In this document: positions 17,702 through 26,243 of the stretch, piece after piece
Layout of the letters: each line of letters begins with the position of its first letter
How positions within the stretch are numbered: position 1 is the first letter of the stretch
Source of the DNA: Psychrobacter sp. Pi2-52
GTDB lineage: Bacteria; Pseudomonadota; Gammaproteobacteria; Pseudomonadales; Moraxellaceae
Length of the DNA: 64,000 nt
Reading direction: 5' to 3'
Assembly: GCF_904846705.1 (NCBI RefSeq)
Contig: NZ_CAJHBS010000002.1
Coordinates: 1-64,000 of the forward strand
Program-made: the position numbers and the translations under genes
The notes under the pieces: generated by a model
What the model saw: the letters and a program-made list of their open reading frames with translations, nothing else
What the model was told of the DNA's origin: nothing
Database searches by the model: none

Positions 17702-18589
17702 ATGCTAATAGAGTTTACTAAAATGCATGGGTTGGGTAATGATTTCATGGTCATTGATTTAGTGACCCAGCGCTTAGATTTGACCAAGGGTTTGGTGCAG
17801 TTATTGGGCGATCGTCACCTAGGCATTGGTTTTGATCAGCTGCTCGTAGTCGAGCCACCGATGCGTCCTGATGTCGATTTCAGTTATCGTATCTTTAACA
17901 CTGATGGCACCGAAGTCGAACAGTGCGGCAATGGCGCACGTTGTTTTGCGCGTTTTGTGCAGGCACGTAAACTGTCATTTAAGCAGCGTCTACGCGTTGA
18001 GACGGCCAGCGGTATTATTTCTCTGACTACTGATCGTTATGGTTGGGTAGATGTCGATATGGGCAAGCCTAAATTTGAGCCAGATGAGATTCCGTTTAGC
18101 CCAAGAGCCACGACCAAAATCCAAAACACCTATCATCTTGATGTAAATGGTACGCCTGTACAGCTGTACGTTGCCAATATGGGCAACCCGCATGCTGTCA
18201 TAAAAGTCGATGACGTACTTGATGCAGAGGTCGAGACTTTAGGCAAAGCAATTGAATCGCATCCTGCGTTCCCAGACCGCGTCAATGTGGGCTTTATGCA
18301 AGTGATGAATCAGCGCCACATTCGTCTACGTGTGTACGAGCGCGGAGTGGGTGAGACGCAAGCTTGTGGTACGGGCGCGTGTGCAGCAGTAGCCGTTGGT
18401 ATACGTGAAGGCTGGCTCGATGAGGGTGAAGAAGTTCGCGCGCAGCTATATGGTGGCAGCATGATTATCAAATGGCAGCCAGGTTATTCGGTTACGATGA
18501 CGGGTCCGACCGCTTTCGTTTATGAAGGTGTATTTAGTCCAGATGGCCTGATGGCACAAGCAGGCCTTAAACCCAATGCCGAAGGCTAA
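17702..18589 (+). CDS. dapF: Diaminopimelate epimerase
   Basis: 295 aa. It epimerises LL- to meso-diaminopimelate for lysine and peptidoglycan. The N-terminal M-H-G-L-G-N-D-F motif is complete. The two catalytic cysteines sit in E-Q-C-G-N-G-A-R-C and Q-A-C-G-T-G-A-C-A. It lies 46 bases before xerC on the same strand, the widespread dapF-xerC order, so they are likely co-transcribed. Confidence 0.97.
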   Translation: MLIEFTKMHGLGNDFMVIDLVTQRLDLTKGLVQLLGDRHLGIGFDQLLVVEPPMRPDVDFSYRIFNTDGTEVEQCGNGARCFARFVQARKLSFKQRLRVETASGIISLTTDRYGWVDVDMGKPKFEPDEIPFSPRATTKIQNTYHLDVNGTPVQLYVANMGNPHAVIKVDDVLDAEVETLGKAIESHPAFPDRVNVGFMQVMNQRHIRLRVYERGVGETQACGTGACAAVAVGIREGWLDEGEEVRAQLYGGSMIIKWQPGYSVTMTGPTAFVYEGVFSPDGLMAQAGLKPNAEG

Positions 18590-18635
18590 TAACTGTTGTT
18601 AGGCCAATCGTATAAATACCAAGGATGGTTCTAGT

Positions 18636-19658
18636 ATGGTTATGTCTACCAATAAAGACACTCAAGCGGCGAACTCAGCACCTTGGCTGTCTACTGAGTT
18701 GGCCGCCACTGTAGAGTCGGACGCTGCATTGCGAGAGTTACTCGCACCTGTGCATCGTTGGCTCAATACGTTGTCTGTGCGCAACCATTCACCGCATACT
18801 CTGACCGCTTATTTCGCTGGTTTAAATCAACTGGCGTTGTTTTTACGTGGTAAGCATTTGACGTGGACACGCTGTGATAAACGGCAACTTGCCCAGCATA
18901 TTAGTCAACGTCTTGATGAAGACAAGCTAGCGCTTGCCAGTGTCCAGCAAGAGTTGTCTGCGATTCGGCATTTCTATGGTTGGATGATTGAAGAAGCGCT
19001 AGCACGTATCAACCCAACCACTGGCTATCAGCTGAAGCGCAGTCCTAGACCACTGCCTTCTATCGCTGATGTCGATTTACTAACTCAGCTACTCGATCAA
19101 GAGATTCCTGATACACCAGAGCAAGCGCGCTTATGGTTACGTGACAAAGCTATGTTTGAACTGCTCTATAGTAGTGGATTGCGAGTTGGCGAGTTGGTTG
19201 CACTCGATATGGCAGATGTAGATTTGTCTGACTTACGGGTACGAGTCACGGGTAAGGGGAATAAAACACGCCTAGTGCCATTAGGGATAAAGGCTGCAGA
19301 AGCGATTAGTCGCTACCTGCCGCATCGTAACCTTTGGGTAGAGCAGATGGATAGCGCATTATTCATCAGTGAAAAACTCGGCACCAGATTATCAACACGG
19401 GCAGTGCAGCAGCGTTTAAAAGTTGCTGCCGTCCGCGCAGGTATTGCCCAAAACATGTACCCACATCTACTGCGTCATTGTTTTGCATCACATATGCTGT
19501 CAGGCAGTGGTGACTTGCGCGCCGTACAAGAGATGCTCGGGCATAGTAATATTAGCACCACGCAAATTTATACCCACGTTGATTTTGCAAAATTAACGCA
19601 AGTTTATGATCGCGCGCATCCACGAGCAACTCATGCTCAAAATGAAGAATTGCCTTAG
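18636..19658 (+). CDS. xerC: Tyrosine recombinase XerC
   Basis: 340 aa, with about 40 more N-terminal residues than E. coli XerC. It resolves chromosome dimers at dif together with XerD. The SAM-like core-binding domain spans about residues 40-135. The catalytic domain shows S-S-G-L-R-V-G-E-L, H-L-L-R-H-C-F-A-S-H, L-G-H-S-N-I-S-T-T-Q-I-Y-T-H-V and the nucleophile Tyr in the last motif. The neighbouring dapF supports XerC rather than an integron or phage integrase. Confidence 0.95.
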   Translation: MVMSTNKDTQAANSAPWLSTELAATVESDAALRELLAPVHRWLNTLSVRNHSPHTLTAYFAGLNQLALFLRGKHLTWTRCDKRQLAQHISQRLDEDKLALASVQQELSAIRHFYGWMIEEALARINPTTGYQLKRSPRPLPSIADVDLLTQLLDQEIPDTPEQARLWLRDKAMFELLYSSGLRVGELVALDMADVDLSDLRVRVTGKGNKTRLVPLGIKAAEAISRYLPHRNLWVEQMDSALFISEKLGTRLSTRAVQQRLKVAAVRAGIAQNMYPHLLRHCFASHMLSGSGDLRAVQEMLGHSNISTTQIYTHVDFAKLTQVYDRAHPRATHAQNEELP

Positions 19659-19691
19659 CAATTAGGCACGAAATCCACTGAATTCCATAAT

Positions 19692-20561
19692 CTACGCCAA
19701 ACGATGGCAATCAAAGATAGGCAGTTTTTGGCGGCCTTGCTCTTGCGCTTGCTTGTCTAATGACGCCATGACGATGGCATATTGTTTATCCAGTTCGCTA
19801 TCGTCATAGCTTGCGATAACACTACTATCAAACGCTGTAATAGCTGCATGTCCCCATGTCTGGCGGGTACTACCATCTTTGTAGAGATGATTGCCACCTT
19901 GCGCTGCGCCAATGACCATACATTGACTATCTAGAGCACGCGCTCGTAACAGCAGCGACCAGTGTGCTTGCCCAGTCAAGTAAGTAAAGGCAGAAGGGGC
20001 ACTCAACAGTTCAGCACCTGCTTGTCGCAGGCGCTGCGCCAATGCTGGAAAACGCAAATCAAAACATACCATCATGCCGAGTTGATAGACTGTACTGCCT
20101 ACTGCTAGTGGCGCAATTACGGTCTGCGTACCCGGCTCAAAGGTCGCCGCTTCGTTATAGCTGCCATGCTTATCGGCCACAGTTGCGGTAAACAGATGAA
20201 TCTTATCGTAGCGTGCGACGCGAGTGCCATCTGGTGCAAACAGTTGGCTCACTTGGCGTAATCTACCATCAGGAACGACAGTACCATCAGGGCGATAATG
20301 GCAGGGTAACGAGCCTGCTAGTACATGGATACCAGCGGTGCGGGCGTAGTCTGCTATCGTCGCTGATAAGTCATCAAAACGCTCGGCAGTAGCAGATTGC
20401 TGTCCCATACTACAGCAGTTCTCAGGCAATACAACAAGCTCAGCCCCTTGAGTTTGTGCATCTGTGATAGCGGCTTTGATATCTGCTAGATTATCCTCAA
20501 CATTCTGCTGACTGTTCATTTGAATAGCAGCGACGTTAAGTTGATGGTTATTTGAATTCAT
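19692..20561 (-). CDS. Carbon-nitrogen hydrolase, nitrilase family (Nit1/deaminated-glutathione-amidase-like)
   Basis: 289 aa. The Glu-Lys-Cys catalytic triad is visible in V-L-P-E-N-C-C, Y-D-K-I-H-L-F and M-V-C-F-D-L-R-F-P. The Y-D-K-I-H-L-F-T wording and C-F-D-L-R-F-P are typical of the Nit1/YbeM group, which hydrolyses deaminated glutathione as metabolite repair; the precise substrate is inference. It is a cytosolic single-domain protein of normal length. It is convergent with xerC, only 33 bases apart, with no obvious hairpin between them. Confidence 0.85.
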   Translation of the reverse strand: MNSNNHQLNVAAIQMNSQQNVEDNLADIKAAITDAQTQGAELVVLPENCCSMGQQSATAERFDDLSATIADYARTAGIHVLAGSLPCHYRPDGTVVPDGRLRQVSQLFAPDGTRVARYDKIHLFTATVADKHGSYNEAATFEPGTQTVIAPLAVGSTVYQLGMMVCFDLRFPALAQRLRQAGAELLSAPSAFTYLTGQAHWSLLLRARALDSQCMVIGAAQGGNHLYKDGSTRQTWGHAAITAFDSSVIASYDDSELDKQYAIVMASLDKQAQEQGRQKLPIFDCHRLA

Positions 20562-20844
20562 GACAATATTCCTATTGGGTGTGAGCTGTATTGGTCATTC
20601 ACCGTAATTTATTATAATATTTTCGCGGTAATGAGCAGACTGCTCGTATTTATGGGTTGCTCATCCTTGCCAAGATGTTAGTTTACTAGCGATAGCAAAC
20701 CAAACGTATCCGGACAAAACATAAATTATCATAGCAAAATTGTGGCAAAAAATGCTATCGTCATGTGCTGATAAGATTTATGTCGTTACCTTTACTGACA
20801 GAATAAACACAATATCACTAAGATCGGAGTGCAATAAGCCGCCC

Positions 20845-22503
20845 ATGAGTATGTCGTTCGGATTGGCGACCACGCTGAGCAACTCACAAAAGCTAACCCC
20901 GCAAATGCAGCAAGCCATAAAATTGCTGCAGCTCTCTAGTCTTGAGCTCGCACAAGAGGTTCAGGCAAAACTAGATAGTAATCCATTACTTGAACGTATC
21001 GAAAACGATGACGAATACGACAGTGGTGACGATGAAATAGAGGAGTGGAGCGAGCCGTTGACGCTTGATAGCTGGAATCAGAGTAGCAGTGACTCATTCG
21101 ACTCAGTGCCTACTGCCAGTACAGAGTACAACGGCGATAGTAGCGATAGCTTCAGTGATAGTTTGGATAAATTACAACAGCCTAATATCGATGATAGTGC
21201 AATAGATGTAGATAGCTACAGCAGTTCAGATGCCGATAGCTTCAATATAGGTAGCTTTGACACGGGTAACTATGCCTCTACCGCAACAGGCGCTGGCAAT
21301 AGTAGGGGTGATGAAGATTTCGATAGTTACCAAGGCGGTACATCGTCTACCATTCAAGATCATGTGCGCTGGCAGCTGAACTTTAAGCGTTTATCAGAGG
21401 CCGATACGCTGATTGCAGAATATTTAATAGACTCCATGGATGATATGGGCTTTATTCGAATTGATATAGATGAGCTACTTCAGAGCTTTGATAAGATGGC
21501 AAGTTTCTATCAATGGGATGAGCGCGTTGAAAAAGAAGAAGTCTTGACGGTATTACGTATTATTCAGTCCTGTGATCCCGTTGGCGTAGGCGCGCGTCAT
21601 TTAAGTGAGTGCTTATCGATTCAGCTATCCAAACTAGATGCCCACACCGAATACCTACAAGAAGCCAAAGCGTTGCTATCAGCAAGTGAGCATTTAGTCA
21701 GTAATAATATTAAAGCATTGACTGAACGCACAGGGCTTGCACCAGAATACATCACACCTGCGCTTACGCTACTACGTACCTTAAACGCTTCGCCAGGGCT
21801 GCTGTTTCAGTCTAGCCAGCCTGACTATGCCCAGCCGCCTGAAAGCTACGATATTCCAGATGTGTTGGTCACACCTGTTAGAAACAATAAGGCGACAAGT
21901 AACTCTGAAGTAGAAGAGGATGGCTGGTATGTACGCCTCAATCCAGACACCTTACCAAAACTACGCGTAAACCAAGAATATGCCAACTTAGTCAAGCGTG
22001 GCGATGACAGCCCTGACAATCAATATCTACGCGAAAACCTCACCGATGCCCGGCTGTTTATTCGTAGTATCGAAGAGCGCAATCAAAACCTACTCAAAGT
22101 AGCGACCAGCATTGTACGCTATCAACAAGAGTTCCTGCAGCATGGTGCAACCGCTATGCAACCCCTAATATTAAAGGCAATTGCTGAAGAAGTTGACTTG
22201 CATGAGTCTACGGTCTCACGCCTTACCACCAGCAAAACTATCTTGACGCCGCAAGGGTTGTTTTCTTTGAAACACTTCTTCTCCTCTCACGTGAGTAGCG
22301 CTGATGGAGATATCTCATCGACCGCTATCAGTGCCATGATTAAAAAGCTCATCGCTGACGAAGACCCCAAAAAGCCATTATCAGACAGTCGTATCAAAGA
22401 TGAGCTGTTAGCAGATGGTATTGATATAGCCAGAAGAACCGTCGCCAAATATCGTGAAGCAATGAATATTGGCTCGTCTACTCAGCGCAAACAGAAATAC
22501 TAA
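20845..22503 (+). CDS. rpoN: RNA polymerase sigma-54 factor
   Basis: 552 aa from the ATG at 20845; the frame upstream has no family similarity. A GGAG lies 15 bases ahead, rather distant. Region I is Q-K-L-T-P-Q-M-Q-Q-A-I-K-L-L-Q-L-S. It is followed by an acidic, S/D-rich region II of about 130 residues, longer than usual. The core-binding region has S-C-D-P-V-G-V-G-A-R. The DNA-binding end carries the RpoN box A-R-R-T-V-A-K-Y-R-E. hpf follows, as in many proteobacteria, although the lptB gene usual upstream is absent here. Confidence 0.95.
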   Translation: MSMSFGLATTLSNSQKLTPQMQQAIKLLQLSSLELAQEVQAKLDSNPLLERIENDDEYDSGDDEIEEWSEPLTLDSWNQSSSDSFDSVPTASTEYNGDSSDSFSDSLDKLQQPNIDDSAIDVDSYSSSDADSFNIGSFDTGNYASTATGAGNSRGDEDFDSYQGGTSSTIQDHVRWQLNFKRLSEADTLIAEYLIDSMDDMGFIRIDIDELLQSFDKMASFYQWDERVEKEEVLTVLRIIQSCDPVGVGARHLSECLSIQLSKLDAHTEYLQEAKALLSASEHLVSNNIKALTERTGLAPEYITPALTLLRTLNASPGLLFQSSQPDYAQPPESYDIPDVLVTPVRNNKATSNSEVEEDGWYVRLNPDTLPKLRVNQEYANLVKRGDDSPDNQYLRENLTDARLFIRSIEERNQNLLKVATSIVRYQQEFLQHGATAMQPLILKAIAEEVDLHESTVSRLTTSKTILTPQGLFSLKHFFSSHVSSADGDISSTAISAMIKKLIADEDPKKPLSDSRIKDELLADGIDIARRTVAKYREAMNIGSSTQRKQKY

Positions 22504-22862
22504 TTATCTAAGCTCATCTTTCTATAAGCTTAATGGCTACCTGTCTGTATAGTGCAATACAGATATAAAAAATAAAATTTTTTGATTATATAGAAACCAA
22601 GTAGAAATAATAGGTATTGTTACACTTAATTACAATTTAACGGCTTGCTACTAGGCGATTTTCATGACAAATTAGAGTCATACCAACAACGAAAACCAAG
22701 CGCCGATTTATAGTATTTATTTATAACTAATAAAGGAGACGATAAAAGGATACGTCGACACATTACTAGAGGCATTGGTGTAGTTAGTGGTAAGGCAGGA
22801 TGATAAGAGCAAGAATGCTATCTCATCTGTTGATTGTAAGTTACAAATAAAAGGACAACAAT
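22504..22862. other. Intergenic region rpoN-hpf
   Basis: About 360 AT-rich bases between same-strand genes, so hpf probably has its own promoter. I found no clear -24/-12 sigma-54 site and no strong terminator. Two AAGGA/AGGA words lie near 22850, the latter serving as the hpf ribosome-binding site. Confidence 0.4.
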
Positions 22863-23243
22863 ATGAATGTTTCTATCAGTGGTCATCATATCAGCGTTAC
22901 AGAAGCTATGGACACAGCAGTACGCGAGAAGCTTGAAAAAGTAGAGCGTCACTTCGATCAGATACAAAGTATTCAAGTGATTTTATCGTTAGACAATAGC
23001 GGTACTAGTGACGGCGGTAAAAAGAGCCATAAAGCTGAAGCAATTATGCGTGTCTCGGGTCAAGAAATGTTTGTCCAAGCGTATGAAGATGATATGTATA
23101 AAGCCATTAATGAAATGGCAGACAAGCTAGATAGACAAGTACGTAAGTACAAAACCCGTCAAGAGCGCAAAAAGACTCAGGGTGCAGGACGCGATAGTCG
23201 CTATCAGGATCTAACCCCTGCAGAAGCAGTACCAGCAGCATAG
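22863..23243 (+). CDS. hpf: Ribosome hibernation promoting factor
   Basis: 126 aa. The S30AE/sigma-54-modulation fold shows M-N-V-S-I-S-G-H-H-I-S-V-T-E-A, L-E-K-V-E-R-H-F, H-K-A-E-A-I-M-R-V and D-M-Y-K-A-I-N-E-M-A-D-K-L-D-R-Q-V-R-K-Y-K. It is a short-type HPF, a little longer than the E. coli protein, and lacks the long C-terminal dimerisation domain. It inactivates ribosomes in stationary phase by occupying the mRNA/tRNA channel. It is downstream of rpoN and ends at a strong terminator. Confidence 0.93.
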   Translation: MNVSISGHHISVTEAMDTAVREKLEKVERHFDQIQSIQVILSLDNSGTSDGGKKSHKAEAIMRVSGQEMFVQAYEDDMYKAINEMADKLDRQVRKYKTRQERKKTQGAGRDSRYQDLTPAEAVPAA

Positions 23244-23345
23244 TTCGGGTTTAAAACTTTGAACACTATCGTTACAAGCTAGTGAAAGTAGACTAAGAGA
23301 ATAAAAAATTTATAAGTAGCTGCTGCATTAGTTTGTAATTGACAT

Positions 23346-23386
23346 AAAAAAAGACCTCTAACGTGTAATACGTTGAGGTCTTTTTT
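23346..23386. terminator. Bidirectional terminator between hpf and thiS
   Basis: AAAGACCTC and AACGT pair with ACGTT and GAGGTCTTT, with one mismatch/bulge and a small loop, flanked by A and T runs. The genes on either side converge here. Confidence 0.92.
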
Positions 23387-23451
23387 AGTACTCGTAAATT
23401 TAGAACGAAAATGAACTAGCTATCAGCTCAAGCTTATCTGTCTAAACATTA

Positions 23452-23652
23452 TTAACCACCGCCAACAGCCTGTACTACTTCTATATTCATTCCTTCTACG
23501 ATACGTAATTGAGCAAGCTCGCTCTTTGGCATCAGCTCGCCGTCTACTTCTACAGCGTAACGACCCTGACTAAGACCAAGCTCATTGATAACCAGTTGTA
23601 CAGTCTGATGAGTGGTTTGCAAGCTTTTACCATTGACACTAATGGTGCTCAT
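23452..23652 (-). CDS. thiS: Sulfur carrier protein ThiS
   Basis: 66 aa, the normal size. It is a ubiquitin-like fold protein whose C-terminal Gly-Gly is thiocarboxylated and donates sulfur to the thiazole synthase ThiG. The sequence ends V-V-Q-A-V-G-G-G, giving the required Gly-Gly. G-R-Y-A-V-E-V-D-G-E and P-K-S-E match the family. Unusually it is not beside thiG, which lies 24 kb to the right. No TPP riboswitch was recognised upstream. Confidence 0.9.
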   Translation of the reverse strand: MSTISVNGKSLQTTHQTVQLVINELGLSQGRYAVEVDGELMPKSELAQLRIVEGMNIEVVQAVGGG

Positions 23653-23779
23653 ACTAAATACTCCCTACTAAATTAAAATTCCTGTTTATCTGCTATTCAC
23701 TACGTATCTTTCATTTTATTACTGACAATTCATTGCAGCTAATGTAAAGAGCTAAAAATCACAATTACTATCGAGTAGC

Positions 23780-24154
23780 TCAGTTAACTGAATCCTTCAA
23801 TCGAAAGGCGGAAACGGCCAGCCATAGCCAACCTGCAATCATAAGAACGCCACCAATAGGCGTAATCGCACCGAACCAGCGCGGTGCACCAAGCGTCATG
23901 GCATACAAACTACCAGCAAAAATGATAATACCAATTTGTAGTAACCAAGCGGTCGTCTGAGTAATATATTTTAAACGAATCAGTAAGCCAACAAGCAATA
24001 ATCCTAGCGCATGTACGAACAAATACAGCGTTGCCGTATGCCACCACTCGAGCTGCTGTATGCTGACATGACCTTCTAGACCATGCGCACCAAATGCGCC
24101 CAGAGCAACAGCAATAGCCATATTAATTGCTGCAATACCGATCCAATTTATCAT
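23780..24154 (-). CDS. DUF423 small membrane protein (YgdD-like)
   Basis: 124 aa with four hydrophobic helices. The N-terminal segment A-L-G-A-F-G-A-H-G-L and the following E-W-W-H-T-A-T-L-Y-L-F-V-H-A-L-G-L are the DUF423 signature. G-G-V-L-M-I-A-G-W appears near the end. It is an inner-membrane protein of unknown function. It lies 24 bases downstream of rpoH and may be co-transcribed with it. Confidence 0.88.
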   Translation of the reverse strand: MINWIGIAAINMAIAVALGAFGAHGLEGHVSIQQLEWWHTATLYLFVHALGLLLVGLLIRLKYITQTTAWLLQIGIIIFAGSLYAMTLGAPRWFGAITPIGGVLMIAGWLWLAVSAFRLKDSVN

Positions 24155-24178
24155 TGAACAGCTCGTATCATCTTAAGG

Positions 24179-25204
24179 CTACTGAATATCATCTGGCAAA
24201 ATCACACTATCAATGGTCATCGCATCACGGATTTTGTCCATAGCATTTTTCTCGATCTGACGCACTCGCTCAGCTGAGATAGAGTAAACTGCTGCTAACT
24301 CATGCAAGGTGGATTTTTGCTCAGATAACCAACGCTGTTCGACGATATCACGCGAACGATCATCTAAAGTGCCCATCGCAGCGATGAGTGCTGATGAGTT
24401 GTTCTCTTCCCAATCCGCTTCCTCTAGCTGCTCAGCTGGATCAATTCCATCTTCCAAAAATAGCTGAGGGGCATAGCGACCATCATCATCGTCGCTTGAC
24501 TGCGCCTCGAACGAAGCGTCATAAGAAGTCAGACGTGATTCCATTTCTAACACTTGCTTGCGCGTAACATTTAAGTCATTAGCGATAGCGTCCGCTTCCT
24601 CTAAGGTCAGCTGATTATTGGTCTTCTTAAGGCTACGCAAGTTAAAGAACAGTTTACGATGAGCCTTGGTGGTCGCAACCTTGACGATACGCCAGTTGCG
24701 AATCACGAACTCATGAATTTCAGCTTTAATCCAATGTACGGCAAACGACACCAGACGTACGCCTTTATTCGGGTCAAAACGTTTGACTGCTTTCATCAAT
24801 CCTAAGTTACCTTCTTGGATTAAATCTGCTTGAGGCAATCCGTAACCCGAGTAGCTACGTGCGATATGAATTACAAAGCGTAGATGTGACATCACCAGTA
24901 GACGAGCGGCTTCGACATCACCTTCATCATAATAGCGATGCGCCAACTCTTGCTCTTGTACTGGCGTCAAAATCGGGATTTGATGGACAGTATTGATATA
25001 CGCACCCAAGTTGACCCCTGGCGCTGACAGGTGAGTTGGCATAGCTGGTACTAAGTCGCGCGTACTGGTATTGCCCAATGTACTCGCGTCATAGGGAGGT
25101 CGCTGAGCAGCGGCCTTTAATGCAGCATCGCGTGCATCATTTTTTATAGGAGCTGATCCATCTTTTTTATTTGTATTTACAGCATCAGTAGAAGTATTAG
25201 CCAT
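24179..25204 (-). CDS. rpoH: RNA polymerase heat-shock sigma factor sigma-32
   Basis: 341 aa from the ATG at 25204, preceded by AAGGTC; an in-frame start ten codons earlier lacks support. It is longer than E. coli RpoH (284 aa) because of about 60 polar N-terminal residues. Region 2 (Y-G-L-P-Q-A-D-L-I-Q-E-G-N-L-G-L-M-K) and the RpoH box R-K-L-F-F-N-L-R-S-L-K-K separate it from RpoD and RpoS. Region 4 ends S-A-E-R-V-R-Q-I-E-K-N-A. It directs chaperone and protease transcription. Confidence 0.95.
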   Translation of the reverse strand: MANTSTDAVNTNKKDGSAPIKNDARDAALKAAAQRPPYDASTLGNTSTRDLVPAMPTHLSAPGVNLGAYINTVHQIPILTPVQEQELAHRYYDEGDVEAARLLVMSHLRFVIHIARSYSGYGLPQADLIQEGNLGLMKAVKRFDPNKGVRLVSFAVHWIKAEIHEFVIRNWRIVKVATTKAHRKLFFNLRSLKKTNNQLTLEEADAIANDLNVTRKQVLEMESRLTSYDASFEAQSSDDDDGRYAPQLFLEDGIDPAEQLEEADWEENNSSALIAAMGTLDDRSRDIVEQRWLSEQKSTLHELAAVYSISAERVRQIEKNAMDKIRDAMTIDSVILPDDIQ

Positions 25205-25282
25205 ATTCTTGACCTTGGTTAAATAGTTAAGCAAATAGTCAGATAAAAATCTTTATGATTTAATTGTAAAGGATAGCAGCGC

Positions 25283-25738
25283 TTAGTTGCTATCAGTTTT
25301 GGTAATGATGAAGTGATATATTGTAGCGAAACGCTGTAATGATGTGCCATCAACTGACGAGTGGTCAGTACCTTCATTGACCACTAGCTCTAAATAATTT
25401 GCCGACTGTGATTGCTGACTTTGTCTACAAAACGCTGTGATATCAGCTTGCGAGTTAGGGTCGGTTGCAACCACGTACAGTGATTCGCCAACTGTTACGT
25501 CACGTAATGCGACCTTCGTTTTTAACAATGGCATCGGGCATGCAAGACCGCGTCCATCAACGAAGCTTTTTATATTTAGTTCAGATTGCTCTATAGCTAC
25601 GTTATCTGAGCTATGACTTTCAGTCGGTAGCAACTCTAGTAAACTCGCAATATCGTTCTGCTGTGCATCAGTCAAATTCGCTGATAATTGCATAAAGTGC
25701 GATACACGTTTGATGACTAATTCACTAGCAGCGGGCAT
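25283..25738 (-). CDS. TusA/SirA-family sulfur-transfer protein with N-terminal extension
   Basis: 151 aa. The C-terminal 80 residues are a TusA-like domain, with the conserved D-G-R-G-L-A-C-P-M-P-L-L-K-T-K motif containing the sulfur-carrying cysteine. About 60 helical residues precede it (H-F-M-Q-L-S-A-N-L-T-D-A-Q-Q-N-D-I-A-S-L-L), which ordinary TusA lacks. TusA family members relay persulfide sulfur to tRNA thiolation or other pathways. It is upstream of rpoH on the same strand. The specific pathway is not decided by sequence. Confidence 0.82.
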   Translation of the reverse strand: MPAASELVIKRVSHFMQLSANLTDAQQNDIASLLELLPTESHSSDNVAIEQSELNIKSFVDGRGLACPMPLLKTKVALRDVTVGESLYVVATDPNSQADITAFCRQSQQSQSANYLELVVNEGTDHSSVDGTSLQRFATIYHFIITKTDSN

Positions 25739-26243
25739 AACTTAAACCTTGTAGATGTCTATATTTTAATTTGTTCTATTAGTAATGGGCTTTGATATTT
25801 AGTACGAACATAATCCATCAATCATAAATTATGAGGTCGTCATCACAGTCATCTAAACCTACTATCATTGTTGCTTATTATACCAAATAGACGATGTATA
25901 GTTGCAGTTGAATATAATCAACGCTGTGTTCGGTTCACTAGAATCATATAACCAGGAGTTGCACGATTGGCAATTGCCCGATTAATAGTTATACGATTGA
26001 GACTTACTGCATAAATAATATTCCAATGAATAATTACACAGCCATGTTGCGCAATCGTGACGGGTGGCTAAGTTATTGGTAGTTAAGTTCATTGTAGAAT
26101 TGACCTTGTATAAACAAGCTCGTATAGTCGAAAAGACGTCGTCAATCATCTTATAGGATATACACTTGTACCACGCTCATAGAACGAAGCGACCCAACAG
26201 CAACAACTCTTTAATAGCCACCAACTCTGTAGGCTTGCCGATT
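25739..26243. other. Divergent intergenic region
   Basis: About 500 bases between the TusA-like gene (leftward) and bepA (rightward). It should hold both promoters. A GGCAATTGCC palindrome occurs near 25966-25975. No RNA gene or reading frame is convincing. An in-frame TTG at 26166 could extend bepA but lacks a ribosome-binding site. Confidence 0.4.

Noticed and set aside
20735-20760. Sigma-54 type promoter (GTGGCAAAAAATGCT) before rpoN
   Set aside because: The GG-to-GC spacing is eight bases rather than the required ten.
23653-23779. TPP riboswitch upstream of thiS (and likewise upstream of thiG)
   Set aside because: I could not find the conserved THI-box core in either leader.
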